Assembly (NCBI GenBank): GCA_043101845.1
Contig: JBICHN010000004.1
Location: 310,001 to 374,000 of the forward strand
DNA length: 64,000 bases
DNA from: JBICHN01 sp043101845
Lineage (GTDB): Bacteria > Planctomycetota > Phycisphaerae > Phycisphaerales > UBA5793
Direction: 5' to 3'
The notes under the pieces are model-generated. The model had not been told where the DNA came from and ran no database searches. It saw only the letters and a list, made by a program, of their open reading frames with translations. How positions within the stretch are numbered: position 1 is the first letter of the stretch; every line of letters starts with the position of its first letter. A program made the translations under genes and the position numbers. Below are positions 1 to 9,041 of the stretch, one piece after another.

Positions 1-1
1 C

Positions 2-2602
2 GAGCATGGGCCGAACCGGATCGCCGAGCGGCCGCCCCGCCGCCTGATTCACATCGTCGTCGATCAGTTTCGCAGCCTCATCATGGCGCTGCTCGGCGCC
101 GCCACCGTGCTGTCCCTGGTCACCGGCGAGACGCTCGAAGCGATCGCGATTCTGGTGGTTATCGCGTTGAACGCGACGATCGGCTTCGTGTCGGAATGGC
201 GCGCGCTCAAATCGATGGAAGCGCTGCGGCGCATGAGCCGCGTGATGACCACGGTTCGCCGAAACGGGCGGACGGAGTCCATTCCGGCGGAGCGCCTCGT
301 GCCGGGTGACATCGTGGTGCTGGAAGGCGGCGACATCATCACCGCCGATCTGCGGCTTCTCGAAGCGTCGAAACTGCTCGCCGACGAATCGACGCTCACC
401 GGCGAGTCGGCGGCGGTCGAGAAACAGGCGGCGCCGGTCGCGGAAACGGCGGCCGTGGCCGATCGGGCGTCCATGGCCTTCAAGGGGACGAACCTTCGTC
501 GTGGGGCGGGCCTCGGCGTCGTCGTGGCGACGGGAGTGCAAACCGAACTCGGGCAGATCTCCGCCCTCGTGCACGAAGGGGCCTCGTCCGCCGAGGAGAC
601 GCCGCTCGAGCGCCGTCTCGATCGGCTTGGCCGGCGGCTCATCTGGCTCACGGTCGCCGTGACGGCGATCGTGGCGATCGCAGGAATGCTGCGCGGTCAG
701 GATCCGGCGCTGCTGACGAAGACGGCGATCGCGCTGGCCGTGGCGGCCATCCCGGAAGGATTGCCCATCGTCGCGACACTCGCGCTCGCGCGCGGGATGT
801 GGCGTATGGCGCGACGGAACGCGATCGTCAATCGTCTCGCCGCGGTCGAAACCCTCGGATCGACAACCATCATCGGCGCGGACAAGACGGGAACGCTGAC
901 GGAAAATCGCATGACCGTCACACGCCTTGAAGTCGCGGGCGGCGACTGTGTGCTCAAGGACGACGCATTTGTGTGCGATGGTCAGCCGGCGACGCTGGAC
1001 GGCACAGCGGGGTTACGCGAGGCGCTCGAGATCGGGGTGTTGTGCAATGACGCGGCGCTGGCCGCGCCGGGCGCAGCGGACGACCAGGCCGGACACGGCG
1101 AACCTATGGAGATTGCGCTCCTCGAAGCCGCCGGCCGATTCGAGCTTTCGCAGCACGACCTTCTCGAAGCACAGCCGGAGCGACGCGAGGTCGCGTTCGA
1201 TCCGGATGTGAAGATGATGGCGACCGTGCACGAGATCGAAGACGGACGCGGCTGGCGCGTCGCGGTGAAAGGAGCCCCGGAAGCGGTACTCGAAGCCTGC
1301 GTAGCGCAGCGCGGGAAACAGAACTCGGAGGACCTCGACGAGGCCGGCCGCGCCGCGTGGCTTCGACGCAATGATGAGCTTGGCGCCGACGGGCTTCGCG
1401 TGCTGGCCCTCGCCGAGAAACGCGTCGACCAACCTGATGCGCCGGTTTACGCGGATCTGACGCTGATCGGTCTCGCCGGATTCCTCGATCCGCCGCGCCA
1501 GGAAGTCGCGGGCGCGATCGCGTCCTGTCACGAAGCGGGTGTACGGGTCATCATGATCACGGGCGATCAGGCGCCCACCGCGGTATCCGTGGCGCGTTCG
1601 ATTGGCGTGCTGACCCACGAATCGGCCGAGGCGGCCGTTCTGCGCGGGGTGGATCTCGAGTCGATGGATCTCGGCGAGGTCGCCGCGCGGGAGGCGGTTC
1701 TCAACGCGTCGGTCTTTGCCCGCGTGAATCCGAAACAGAAGCTCGAACTCATCCGCCTCTACCAGTCGGAGGGGAACATCGTCGCGATGACGGGCGATGG
1801 CGTGAACGATGCTCCGGCCCTTGCGAACGCCGACATCGGCGTCGCTATGGGAAAGCGCGGCACTCAGGTCGCGCGAGAGGCGGCCGATATTGTGTTGCGC
1901 GACGATTCGTTCGAGTCGATTACCGCGGCGATTCGGCAGGGCCGCGTCATCTTCGAGAATATTCGCTCGTTTGTGCGCTACCTCATCTCGTGCAATTTGA
2001 GTGAGATTCTCGTCGTGTTTCTCGCTGCGGTCGGCAATCTGCCGCTTCCGATCCTGCCTCTTCAGATTCTGTTTCTCAATCTCGTGACCGATGTCTTTCC
2101 CGCCATGGCGCTCGGAGTCGGGGAGGGGGATGCGGACACCATGCGCCGACCGCCACGAAATCCGCATGAGCCGCTCCTCGGTGGCCGCGCATGGTGGGGA
2201 ATCATGGGTCATGGGATGGTGATCGCGGTGAGCGTGCTCGCGTCACTTGTCGTCGCCCGCGCGATGCTCGATCTCGAGGACGAAGCGCTCGTAACCGTCT
2301 CATTTCTGACACTTGCCGCAGCCCAACTCTGGCATCCGTTCAACATGCGCCGCGCCGAGTCGAGTGTGTTCATGAACGAGGTCACGCGCAATCCGTGGCT
2401 CTGGGCTGCGATCGTGCTCTGCTTCGTATTGCTTCTCATCGCCGTGTACTTTCCACCGCTCTCCCGGGTCATGCAGACGGTTGATCCAGGCGTCGAAGGC
2501 TGGGGAATCGTCGTCGTCTTCAGCCTGGCGCCGCTCGCGGTGGGTCAAATCGGCCTCGCGTTGCAGAGACGGCTCGACGCGCCGTCGCGTCCGTCTCGGT
2601 GA
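2..2602 (+). CDS. Cation-transporting P-type ATPase (P2/Ca2+-ATPase-like), 5' end cut by the window
   Basis: ATP-driven cation pump of the inner membrane. The reading frame is open from base 2, so the first ATG at base 83 is internal: the codons before it encode a typical P2-ATPase N-terminus (GPNRIAER, then DQFRSLIMALL). Visible landmarks are TGES in the actuator domain, PEGLP in transmembrane helix 4, the phosphorylation motif DKTGTLT at base 881 (phosphorylated Asp), and TGDGVNDAP in the hinge near base 1790. Four or so hydrophobic helices follow at the C-terminus. PEGLP with a long C-terminal helix block is typical of Ca2+- or Na+-type pumps rather than heavy-metal pumps, but I cannot fix the ion. 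Probably about 50 residues are missing. A potassium channel follows 91 bp downstream on the same strand. Confidence 0.93.
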   Translation, partial: EHGPNRIAERPPRRLIHIVVDQFRSLIMALLGAATVLSLVTGETLEAIAILVVIALNATIGFVSEWRALKSMEALRRMSRVMTTVRRNGRTESIPAERLVPGDIVVLEGGDIITADLRLLEASKLLADESTLTGESAAVEKQAAPVAETAAVADRASMAFKGTNLRRGAGLGVVVATGVQTELGQISALVHEGASSAEETPLERRLDRLGRRLIWLTVAVTAIVAIAGMLRGQDPALLTKTAIALAVAAIPEGLPIVATLALARGMWRMARRNAIVNRLAAVETLGSTTIIGADKTGTLTENRMTVTRLEVAGGDCVLKDDAFVCDGQPATLDGTAGLREALEIGVLCNDAALAAPGAADDQAGHGEPMEIALLEAAGRFELSQHDLLEAQPERREVAFDPDVKMMATVHEIEDGRGWRVAVKGAPEAVLEACVAQRGKQNSEDLDEAGRAAWLRRNDELGADGLRVLALAEKRVDQPDAPVYADLTLIGLAGFLDPPRQEVAGAIASCHEAGVRVIMITGDQAPTAVSVARSIGVLTHESAEAAVLRGVDLESMDLGEVAAREAVLNASVFARVNPKQKLELIRLYQSEGNIVAMTGDGVNDAPALANADIGVAMGKRGTQVAREAADIVLRDDSFESITAAIRQGRVIFENIRSFVRYLISCNLSEILVVFLAAVGNLPLPILPLQILFLNLVTDVFPAMALGVGEGDADTMRRPPRNPHEPLLGGRAWWGIMGHGMVIAVSVLASLVVARAMLDLEDEALVTVSFLTLAAAQLWHPFNMRRAESSVFMNEVTRNPWLWAAIVLCFVLLLIAVYFPPLSRVMQTVDPGVEGWGIVVVFSLAPLAVGQIGLALQRRLDAPSRPSR

Positions 2603-2693
2603 ATGTTCGTTCATCCCGCGGGGCTAGTCTCACAGGGAAGCGATCCGGGGTTGTTCGTACGACCGGCCGACGCCGTCGGAAAGGACTTGGACG

Positions 2694-3437
2694 ATGTATC
2701 GATTCGCCACTGCCGCGGCCATCTTTCTGTTTCTCTTCGTCGGCGGGCTGTGGGTCTCGCTCGTTCGATTCGTGCCCGACGGGCTTCCGCGCGACATCAT
2801 CGCGATCGCGATGGCGCTTCTCTTCGCCGGCGTGTTCGTATGGTTCCTCGTCGAGCGCATTCACCGGGTGTACTCGAAGCCGGATCGACTCTGGCTGCAA
2901 CTCACGCTGGCGCTCGCGAACCTCGTCCTGCTCATCTTCGCGTTCGGCGTGGTCTACACGCAACTTGAGATCGTCCAGCCGGGCGAGTCGAGCTACGCGG
3001 AGACTCGTCGCGCCGTGCAGGAGAAACAGACGGGCTCGGACTCGGAGCGTCGTGGGAACAGTCAGGAAGATTTGGTCTCGGGGTCCGATGGTGAGCGCCT
3101 GGCGGACGCGGCGGATGCGGAGTCAATGGGGGACGACACCGGGATGTCGCTTGAACAGACGAATCCCGACTCTCCTGAAGGGCAGGTCTTCTGGACCTCG
3201 GTCTACTTCTCGGTCGTGACCTTCGCGACGCTCGGCTACGGCGATCTGCGCCCGGTCGGCATCGCCCGCGTCATCGCCTGCATCGAAGCGATGATCGGTT
3301 ATCTTGTTCTCGGTCTGCTCGCGTCCACAAGCGCCTCCATCCTGCAATGGTCGGCGGAGGAGAAGCGGCGTCAGGCGGAGGAGGACGCGGAGAAAGAATC
3401 AGGCGGCGATCTCGATTCGGACGATCAGGGATCGTGA
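2694..3437 (+). CDS. Potassium channel with a large acidic turret insert
   Basis: Two-pore-helix type ion channel of the inner membrane, 247 aa. Hydrophobic segments lie at about residues 5-25, 36-54, 68-90 and 193-215. The selectivity filter TLGYGD (179-184) sits between the last two, so these form the outer and inner pore helices. Unusually, about 70 mostly polar and acidic residues (92-164, many Asp, Glu, Ser, Gly) separate the outer helix from the pore loop. The C-terminal tail (219-247) is charged and has no RCK domain. The start is supported by an AAAGGA element 8 nt upstream. The gene lies 91 bp after a cation ATPase and could be cotranscribed with it. The potassium-channel call is strong; the gating signal is unknown. 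Confidence 0.88.
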   Translation: MYRFATAAAIFLFLFVGGLWVSLVRFVPDGLPRDIIAIAMALLFAGVFVWFLVERIHRVYSKPDRLWLQLTLALANLVLLIFAFGVVYTQLEIVQPGESSYAETRRAVQEKQTGSDSERRGNSQEDLVSGSDGERLADAADAESMGDDTGMSLEQTNPDSPEGQVFWTSVYFSVVTFATLGYGDLRPVGIARVIACIEAMIGYLVLGLLASTSASILQWSAEEKRRQAEEDAEKESGGDLDSDDQGS

Positions 3438-3515
3438 TGGGCCGCGTCGGTTTCGGGACCGTCGATCGCTACGATGCCCTCTTGTCGACAAAGGCCGCGC
3501 CTCAATCTCCGGCTC

Positions 3516-4406
3516 ATGATTATCACGCCTGAATTCGTGCTCGTGAACTTCCCCAAGACGGGAAGCACCTTCGCCCGCGTCATGCTGAGCGAGATCGATC
3601 GCCGGCGCGACCAGGGTCGAATCGCCGGGTTGCGGCGGACGCTCGGTCTCGGCCGGCCGTTCTACCGGGAACTCATGCTGCCCAACCTCCGTCGCGAAGG
3701 GCGGCGGCGCCATCGCAGCCAGCACGGGACCGTCGCCCAGATTCCGGAGCGCTATCGAGACCGACCGGTTGTCTGCGTCGTACGGAATCCGTTCGATCGG
3801 TATGTTTCGCAGTTCCGCTTCGGACACTGGAAGCACCGCCCGAGCACCCCACAGCGCGACGAGATCAGGGATCACTTTCCCGCGTTTCCCGATCTCTCAT
3901 TCGAGCAGTTCCTCGAGTTCTGCGAGTTCGAACGCCGTCGCTATCGAATGGCGGAGGTCAGTCCCCGATCGGTGTTCGGACTCCAGACCGCCCAGTTCGT
4001 CCGAATGGTCGCGCTGCGTCCGGCCGCCATGTTGAACCGGCTCGACGCGGAGCATGTCGCGTCCGGCGACTTCGTCGAGGACCTGCCCGATCTGCGCCTC
4101 CTGCGGACGGACAGGCTCAATGAAGGGCTCTTCCAACTGCTCGTTGGATTCGGGTACGACGACGAGGAGGTCGCGTTCATTCGGGACCAAGGACGGGTCC
4201 TGCCTCCGGGAGGAACGGAGCGGGGCGTCGATGACGACTGGAAGAGCTATTACGACCCGCCGCTTTTCGAGCGAATTCGCGAACGGGAACGGCTGCTCCT
4301 GCGAATGTACGAGCGGCTTGGAGTGATCGAGTCCGGTGAGTGGGATGAACTCGTTCGACCCACCGTGGGCTCGTCATTCTCCGGATCGTCCGCAATCCGC
4401 CGATGA
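3516..4406 (+). CDS. Sulfotransferase family protein (copy 1)
   Basis: Predicted cytoplasmic PAPS-dependent sulfotransferase, 296 aa. The 5'-phosphosulfate loop is PKTGSTF (residues 13-19), directly after a beta strand at the extreme N-terminus. A second conserved element, VVRNPFDRYVSQF, matches the 3'-phosphate-binding Arg/Ser region. The frame is open further upstream (ATG at 3474), but starting at 3516 puts the P-loop-like strand at the N-terminus, as is usual for the family. No Shine-Dalgarno sequence is visible; a TACGAT hexamer about 40 nt upstream could be a -10 element. It lies between the ion-transport genes and dxs. The acceptor is unknown. It is one of four sulfotransferase-like genes in this window. 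Confidence 0.82.
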   Translation: MIITPEFVLVNFPKTGSTFARVMLSEIDRRRDQGRIAGLRRTLGLGRPFYRELMLPNLRREGRRRHRSQHGTVAQIPERYRDRPVVCVVRNPFDRYVSQFRFGHWKHRPSTPQRDEIRDHFPAFPDLSFEQFLEFCEFERRRYRMAEVSPRSVFGLQTAQFVRMVALRPAAMLNRLDAEHVASGDFVEDLPDLRLLRTDRLNEGLFQLLVGFGYDDEEVAFIRDQGRVLPPGGTERGVDDDWKSYYDPPLFERIRERERLLLRMYERLGVIESGEWDELVRPTVGSSFSGSSAIRR

Positions 4407-4512
4407 CTCCATCAACCCGGCTCGATCAGGGCGTCCACCCGGTGGATGCCGTCCATTGAGCCCCGTAGCATTTTCAGCTTGGCGTGAAACTCGCGAAAGG
4501 CCCGGTTCCCAT

Positions 4513-6501
4513 ATGGATTTGCGACTCCTGCCGGAGATCAACTCACCGGCCGATCTGAAGGCCCTCCCGGTTGACCGGCTCGAGGAGCTGGCGACCGAGA
4601 TCCGTCGCGCGATCTACGAACAGATCGCAGAGACGGGAGGGCACCTCGCGCCAAATCTCGGCGTGGTCGAACTCACGATCGCGTTGCATTATGTGTTCGA
4701 TTTCGCCCATGACCGGATGCTGTGGGATGTCGGGCATCAGTGCTATCCGCACAAGTTGCTCACGGGTCGCTTTCCGCTTCTTCCGCGTCTTCGGACGCGC
4801 GAAGGCATGGCGGGCTTCCCGGATCCCGCCGAATCGGCGTATGACCTCTTCATGGTCGGCCACGCGGGCACGGCGATCAGCACCGCCGTCGGCATGGCGC
4901 GGGGCGATACGCTCAACGGCGAAGCGTTCGATCCCGCGACGAACCCGGACGGTCGGCGCGTCGTGGCGCTTGTGGGTGACGCGTCGATCGTGAACGGCGT
5001 CGCGATGGAAGGCCTCAACAACGCCGGCACGCTCAAGCGGCAGATGCTCATCGTTCTGAACGACAACGGCATGTCAATCGCGAAGCCGCAGGGCGCCGTC
5101 GCCGCGTATCTCGATCGTGTCCGCACGAGCCGGACTTATCAGAAGGCGAAACGGGCCGCGAAGGATGCGATTTCGTCCGTGCCCGGCGGATCGATGATCG
5201 GCGAGATGTACCACCGGCTCGGCGAGATGGCGAAGGCATCGCTCGCGGAGGACGCGTGGCTCGAGAAGTTTGGACTCGTGACGATCGGCCCGGTGGACGG
5301 CCATGACCTGCGTTCACTCATTCAGTTGCTCATCGAGGTTCGCGATTTCGATCGCCCGCTCGTCCTCCACGCGCACACGATCAAGGGCAAGGGCTACGAG
5401 CACTGCGAAGGCGACGCCACGACCTTCCATTCGCCGAAGCCGTTTGTCGTGCAGGGCTGCCGGGTCGAACTCAAGAAATCCGGGCGATCGTTCACGAGCG
5501 CCTACGCGGATGCGATGATCGACCTCATGACTCGCGACGAGAAAGTCGTCGCCTGCACCGCGGCGATGCCGGACGGCACGGGCCTGACGAAAGTCATGGC
5601 CGAGTTTCCCGATCGCGTATGGGACACCGGCATCTGCGAATCCCACGCGATGGACATGATGGCGGGCCTCGCGAAGACCGGGCAGAAGCCCTTCTTCGCG
5701 GTCTACTCGACCTTCCTCCAGCGCGCGTTCGACCAGGTCTTCCAGGAGGTCGCCCTGCAGGGACTTCCCGTGCGGCTCTGTCTCGACCGCGGCGGGCTCG
5801 TCGGTGGCGACGGCGCCGTGCACCACGGCTTCTGCGATGTAAGCCTCCTGCGCGTGTTCCCGAACGCCTGCCTCGTCGCCGCGATGGATGAGCCGAGCCT
5901 GCGGGCGGCGCTCGAATTCATGCGGCACTATGACGCGGGACTCAGCGCCGTGCGCTATCCACGCGACTCGGTGAGCGATCGTCTGGTCGATGAGACCTGC
6001 CCGCCCTTCGAACTCGGCCGCGCGCGACCACTCGCCGAAGAGACCGAGCCCGACCTCGCGATACTCGCGTACGGCGTGATGGCGATTTCGGCGCTCGAAG
6101 GCCGCGACATTCTCGCGGAGCGCGGCGATTACCGCATCAGCGTGTACGACGCCCGGTTCGCAAAACCGGTCGACCTCGAGCTCGTTCGTTCGCTTGTCGA
6201 GCGGGGTATTCCGATTCTCACCATCGAGGACCACGGCCTGACCGGCGGATTCGGCTCCTGCGTGCTCGAAGCGATGCACGAGGCGGGGCTGCCCACGGAT
6301 CGGGTCCATCGTCTCGGCCTACCCGAGCGGTGGATTCGCCAGGACAGCCGCGCGAAGCAACTCGAAGAAGTCGGCCTTGATCCGGCGTCGATCGCGCGAA
6401 CCGTGCGTGAGATTCTCGACGCTCCGACGCACGAGGGCGGGGACGAGGCAGGAGCGTCTTCGAAGCAGGCCGCGCCGTCAGCGCGTGAACTCAACGCCTG
6501 A
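4513..6501 (+). CDS. dxs: 1-deoxy-D-xylulose-5-phosphate synthase
   Basis: Thiamine diphosphate enzyme that condenses pyruvate and glyceraldehyde 3-phosphate, the first step of the MEP isoprenoid pathway; it also feeds thiamine synthesis (thiD lies elsewhere in the window). About 662 aa, normal family length. Landmarks: GHQCYPHKLLTGR, VLNDNGMSI, HTIKGKGY, RGGLVGGDGAVHHG and EDHGLTGGFGS. The first glycine-aspartate diphosphate motif reads GDASIVNG, so the usual third Gly of GDG is Ala. The frame is open back to 4336, inside the sulfotransferase gene; I chose ATG 4513 because the family homology begins there. A GAAAGG element lies about 17 nt upstream, rather far for a Shine-Dalgarno site. A strong terminator follows the gene. 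Confidence 0.95.
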   Translation: MDLRLLPEINSPADLKALPVDRLEELATEIRRAIYEQIAETGGHLAPNLGVVELTIALHYVFDFAHDRMLWDVGHQCYPHKLLTGRFPLLPRLRTREGMAGFPDPAESAYDLFMVGHAGTAISTAVGMARGDTLNGEAFDPATNPDGRRVVALVGDASIVNGVAMEGLNNAGTLKRQMLIVLNDNGMSIAKPQGAVAAYLDRVRTSRTYQKAKRAAKDAISSVPGGSMIGEMYHRLGEMAKASLAEDAWLEKFGLVTIGPVDGHDLRSLIQLLIEVRDFDRPLVLHAHTIKGKGYEHCEGDATTFHSPKPFVVQGCRVELKKSGRSFTSAYADAMIDLMTRDEKVVACTAAMPDGTGLTKVMAEFPDRVWDTGICESHAMDMMAGLAKTGQKPFFAVYSTFLQRAFDQVFQEVALQGLPVRLCLDRGGLVGGDGAVHHGFCDVSLLRVFPNACLVAAMDEPSLRAALEFMRHYDAGLSAVRYPRDSVSDRLVDETCPPFELGRARPLAEETEPDLAILAYGVMAISALEGRDILAERGDYRISVYDARFAKPVDLELVRSLVERGIPILTIEDHGLTGGFGSCVLEAMHEAGLPTDRVHRLGLPERWIRQDSRAKQLEEVGLDPASIARTVREILDAPTHEGGDEAGASSKQAAPSARELNA

Positions 6502-6531
6502 TTCCCGCGCCGAGAGTCCAGAACAGATAAA

Positions 6532-6570
6532 CGCCCCGGCGGATCGACCGCCGGGGCGAGTTTGTTTTGT
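6532..6570 (+). terminator. Rho-independent terminator after dxs
   Basis: An 11-bp perfect GC stem (6532-6542 with 6548-6558, loop ATCGA) is followed by a T-rich stretch, so it should stop the dxs transcript. It also lies between dxs and the convergent lipoprotein gene. Confidence 0.85.
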
Positions 6571-6617
6571 GGGGACACTGTTGGATGGAGCCTGTGGATG
6601 GAGCCTGAGGGCTGGAC

Positions 6618-6872
6618 TCAATAGTCGTAGTAGCCCTGCCGGCGCATCTTCTTCTTGTCGGACTCATTGCCGACGACATACCCGGCGCCGGCGCCGACCG
6701 CCGTACCGATCACCGTGGCTTCCGTGTTCCCGCCGATCGCCTGGCCGGCGAGGGCGCCGATGCCAGCGCCGATGAGCCCACCGGCGGCCGCGTCGCTTTC
6801 GCACCCGACGGAGCCTACGAGAAGCCCCGTTCCGGCGACCACCACCATCAGACCTTGAAGTGCTTTCCGCAT
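6618..6872 (-). CDS. Small glycine-zipper lipoprotein
   Basis: 84-aa predicted lipoprotein. A positively charged start and hydrophobic stretch lead to the lipobox GSVGC, with lipidated Cys at residue 24. Residues 31-69 are a glycine-zipper region (repeated GxxxG spacing, two short hydrophobic segments) like the 17-kDa-antigen/YmgG type. The tail is basic and then tyrosine-rich (RRQGYYDY). Start ATG 6872 is supported by GGAGG 6 nt upstream. Such proteins sit in the outer membrane or cell envelope; the specific role is unknown. The gene is convergent with dxs and divergent from the next membrane protein. Confidence 0.8.
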   Translation of the reverse strand: MRKALQGLMVVVAGTGLLVGSVGCESDAAAGGLIGAGIGALAGQAIGGNTEATVIGTAVGAGAGYVVGNESDKKKMRRQGYYDY

Positions 6873-7114
6873 CGTTCACCTCCAGTCGGGGTCGATCACG
6901 ACGGCGTCCGACGCCGCGGTTCGTCATCAGGACACGCTCGACCGACGACTATTCCTCCTTGATTCGTCCGAATCGTACGATCGGTTCGGTCTTTGCGGGC
7001 GGCGCCCCGTTGAATCGGCCAGATTCCGGAGGCGCCGGACGCTATCCTGACCTGTCTCCGCCGCAGGAACGGCGGGATGGGACCGGACGACAGCCGCTGA
7101 AGGAACCTGAGCCC

Positions 7115-7795
7115 ATGGCGATCGAAACGCGACTCGCGACTTCCTACTGGATCCGCAAGGCGATCTTCGCCGTCGCGCTGCTCGTGGTCGGCGTCTGGTC
7201 CACCTACGACGGCTGGGTGAAATACCCGGCCGAGGTCGAACGGTTCGCCGAGTATCGCCGCTTCCTCGATCTCGAGCAGGAACGCCTCAATATGAATCTC
7301 ACGCCGGACGAGGCGCGTGAGCTCGAGGCGCTCGAACAGTCGCTCGGGGTAAGCGAGCCGGACTTCGAGAAGCGAAAGCCGAAAGAGCGGAGCGAGCTCG
7401 ATGTCCTCGTGCAGCGCGTCGTCGCGGGTTTGTGCTTTCTCTTCGCCGCCGTTGTCATCGTCACCTGGGTGATCTCGGCGCGGAAGAAGTACCTCTACAA
7501 GGATGACGGAACGCTCGAAGCGCCCGAGGGGACATTCCCCCCAACCCGCCAGACCGGCCTCGACAAAACGAGGTGGATGAGCAAGTCGATCGCGATGCTC
7601 GAGATCGACGGCGGGCCACGCGTCGAGTCCGGACAGGCGGTGAAACTCGACGCGTGGATCTACGCCGGGATGGAGGAGATCATCGCGGATCTCGACCGAC
7701 GATTTCATCCGGAGAGCGAGGCGGAGGCTTCGGACGCCGACGCCGCGCCGAATGCCGCGCCGGCGCCGAACGAGGAAGATCGCTCATCGTCCTAG
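7115..7795 (+). CDS. Hypothetical two-helix membrane protein
   Basis: 226 aa, no family recognised. Hydrophobic segments at about 13-30 and 101-120 flank a charged helical region rich in Glu and Arg (40-98), and a polar domain of about 100 residues ends in an Ala/Asp/Glu/Pro-rich tail. The start ATG 7115 has an AAGGA element about 10 nt upstream. The frame is open to 6860, but that part overlaps the divergent lipoprotein promoter region and does not look coding. A TATCCT hexamer near 7041 could be the -10 element. Confidence 0.7.
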   Translation: MAIETRLATSYWIRKAIFAVALLVVGVWSTYDGWVKYPAEVERFAEYRRFLDLEQERLNMNLTPDEARELEALEQSLGVSEPDFEKRKPKERSELDVLVQRVVAGLCFLFAAVVIVTWVISARKKYLYKDDGTLEAPEGTFPPTRQTGLDKTRWMSKSIAMLEIDGGPRVESGQAVKLDAWIYAGMEEIIADLDRRFHPESEAEASDADAAPNAAPAPNEEDRSSS

Positions 7796-7813
7796 TCCAA
7801 CGGCGGCTCCGCA

Positions 7814-8797
7814 TTACGGCGCCTGAAGGAAGTCTCGACCGCGGAGCCCCTGCCGCGTGGCGCCGTAGGAATACGGATCGCGCGCGAGCCCTTCGATCGT
7901 GAACGGCAGGCGCATCGGAATGTCGAGCACGAGCGCATCGCCCGTCGCCGGGTTGACGCGATGTTCGGACGAAATCGGTTTCCCCGCGTGCCCATCGAAG
8001 CACAGGACATTCGCCTTGAGACCCGGGGCGTTGTAGCCGAAGCGTTCATCGACATGGAAGGCGTTCGCTTCCCAGAGATGCGCCTTGCGATCGGGGCTGT
8101 GCACGCCGCTCATGAACTGGTACTTGCGCCCCGTCGTCGAGCGGAGCGCGGGACCGATGTAGCGCTGATCACTTTCGCTCGTCGTGAAGAGCATGTTCGG
8201 TCGGATGATCGACGGCACGCTCGACGGTTCAAATCGCGACGGATCCCAGAGCGCCGCGTCGGTCATGAGATAGGACACCCGCGTGAGGCGCGTGGGCGGC
8301 TCTTCGTTTCGGGTATCGACCGCGAGCGCGGTGTAGAGCCGGTCCGATGGACAGAAGAACGATTCGCTCCACACGCTTCGCGGCCCGTCGCTCGGGGCGA
8401 TGAATCGCGCGAGGCCGTAGAACCAGAACGCGTTGAGGTTGTCATAGCGCAGATCGTCCGCGCGTCCGCTGGCGCCTGCAATGAGCCGATCGAAGGTGGG
8501 CTGAAAGTCAGGCCGCGCGGTGAGAGCGCCGTCGTCGTTGATCTCGGCCGGCGCGCCGGTGGCGATCACGCCGCGGTACTCCGAGGAATAGACGGCGAGG
8601 CCCTGACCGATACCGCGCAGCCGCGAGAGGCACTGCGTGGTCTTCGACGCCTTTTGCGCCTGGCTGAGCGCGGGGAGCAGAAGTCCGAGCAGGAGGGCGA
8701 TGATCGAGATGATGAGCAGCATCTCAATGAGTGTGAAGGCCGGGCGCGCCGTCACGGCTTGTCTCGAGCGTTGAGAAATGGATGGGCGTGGGGACAT
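7814..8797 (-). CDS. Prepilin-like H-X9-DG protein (pseudopilin A)
   Basis: 327 aa. A short basic leader ends in the class III cleavage/methylation site PAFTLIE (cut before Phe 21; the usual Gly before the cut is Ala), followed by about 20 hydrophobic residues. The rest is a large periplasmic or surface domain with the NVLCFDGHA element near the C-terminus, characteristic of the planctomycete H-X9-DG processing-associated family. It should be processed by a PilD-type peptidase and may assemble with a type II secretion or pilus machine encoded elsewhere. Start ATG 8797 is preceded by GGAAGGA. The open frame extends to GTG 8869, which lacks such support. The gene is a tandem paralogue of the gene ending at 9042. 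Confidence 0.85.
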   Translation of the reverse strand: MSPRPSISQRSRQAVTARPAFTLIEMLLIISIIALLLGLLLPALSQAQKASKTTQCLSRLRGIGQGLAVYSSEYRGVIATGAPAEINDDGALTARPDFQPTFDRLIAGASGRADDLRYDNLNAFWFYGLARFIAPSDGPRSVWSESFFCPSDRLYTALAVDTRNEEPPTRLTRVSYLMTDAALWDPSRFEPSSVPSIIRPNMLFTTSESDQRYIGPALRSTTGRKYQFMSGVHSPDRKAHLWEANAFHVDERFGYNAPGLKANVLCFDGHAGKPISSEHRVNPATGDALVLDIPMRLPFTIEGLARDPYSYGATRQGLRGRDFLQAP

Positions 8798-8927
8798 GGG
8801 GTGGCGTCCTTCCGGCGAGCGAGGCCGCCGCTCGAGAGCGGCGACGGGTGAGAGGAGCGCCGGGGCCACGCCGGTCGGTTCGATTGAAATGCGCAGCCGT
8901 CCCCATTACCTATTGGGCTTCAGTTTG

Positions 8928-8938
8928 GAAACGGTTTC
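8928..8938. promoter_or_regulatory. LacI-type palindrome upstream of pseudopilin A
   Basis: GAAACGGTTTC is a perfect inverted repeat around a central G. It lies about 130 bp upstream of the pseudopilin A start and downstream of the pseudopilin B terminator. Operators of LacI-family repressors often have this form. No regulator gene is in the window, so this is a candidate only. Confidence 0.3.
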
Positions 8939-8979
8939 GTGAATCCGGACGGAAGGACAGGGACGCCAGGTGCGCGCGC

Positions 8980-9008
8980 AAAAAAGCCCACCCCGCGCGG
9001 GGGTGGGC
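8980..9008 (-). terminator. Rho-independent terminator after pseudopilin B
   Basis: A 9-bp stem (8986-8994 with 9000-9008, loop GCGCG) is followed on the minus strand by six T residues (8980-8985). It separates the two tandem pseudopilin genes into different transcripts. Confidence 0.88.
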
Positions 9009-9041
9009 CTGGGATCAAGTCATTTCGGACGACCGTACGGG

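Noticed and set aside
1013..2212. 399-codon minus-strand frame opposite the P-type ATPase
   Set aside because: The ATPase motifs are all on the plus strand.
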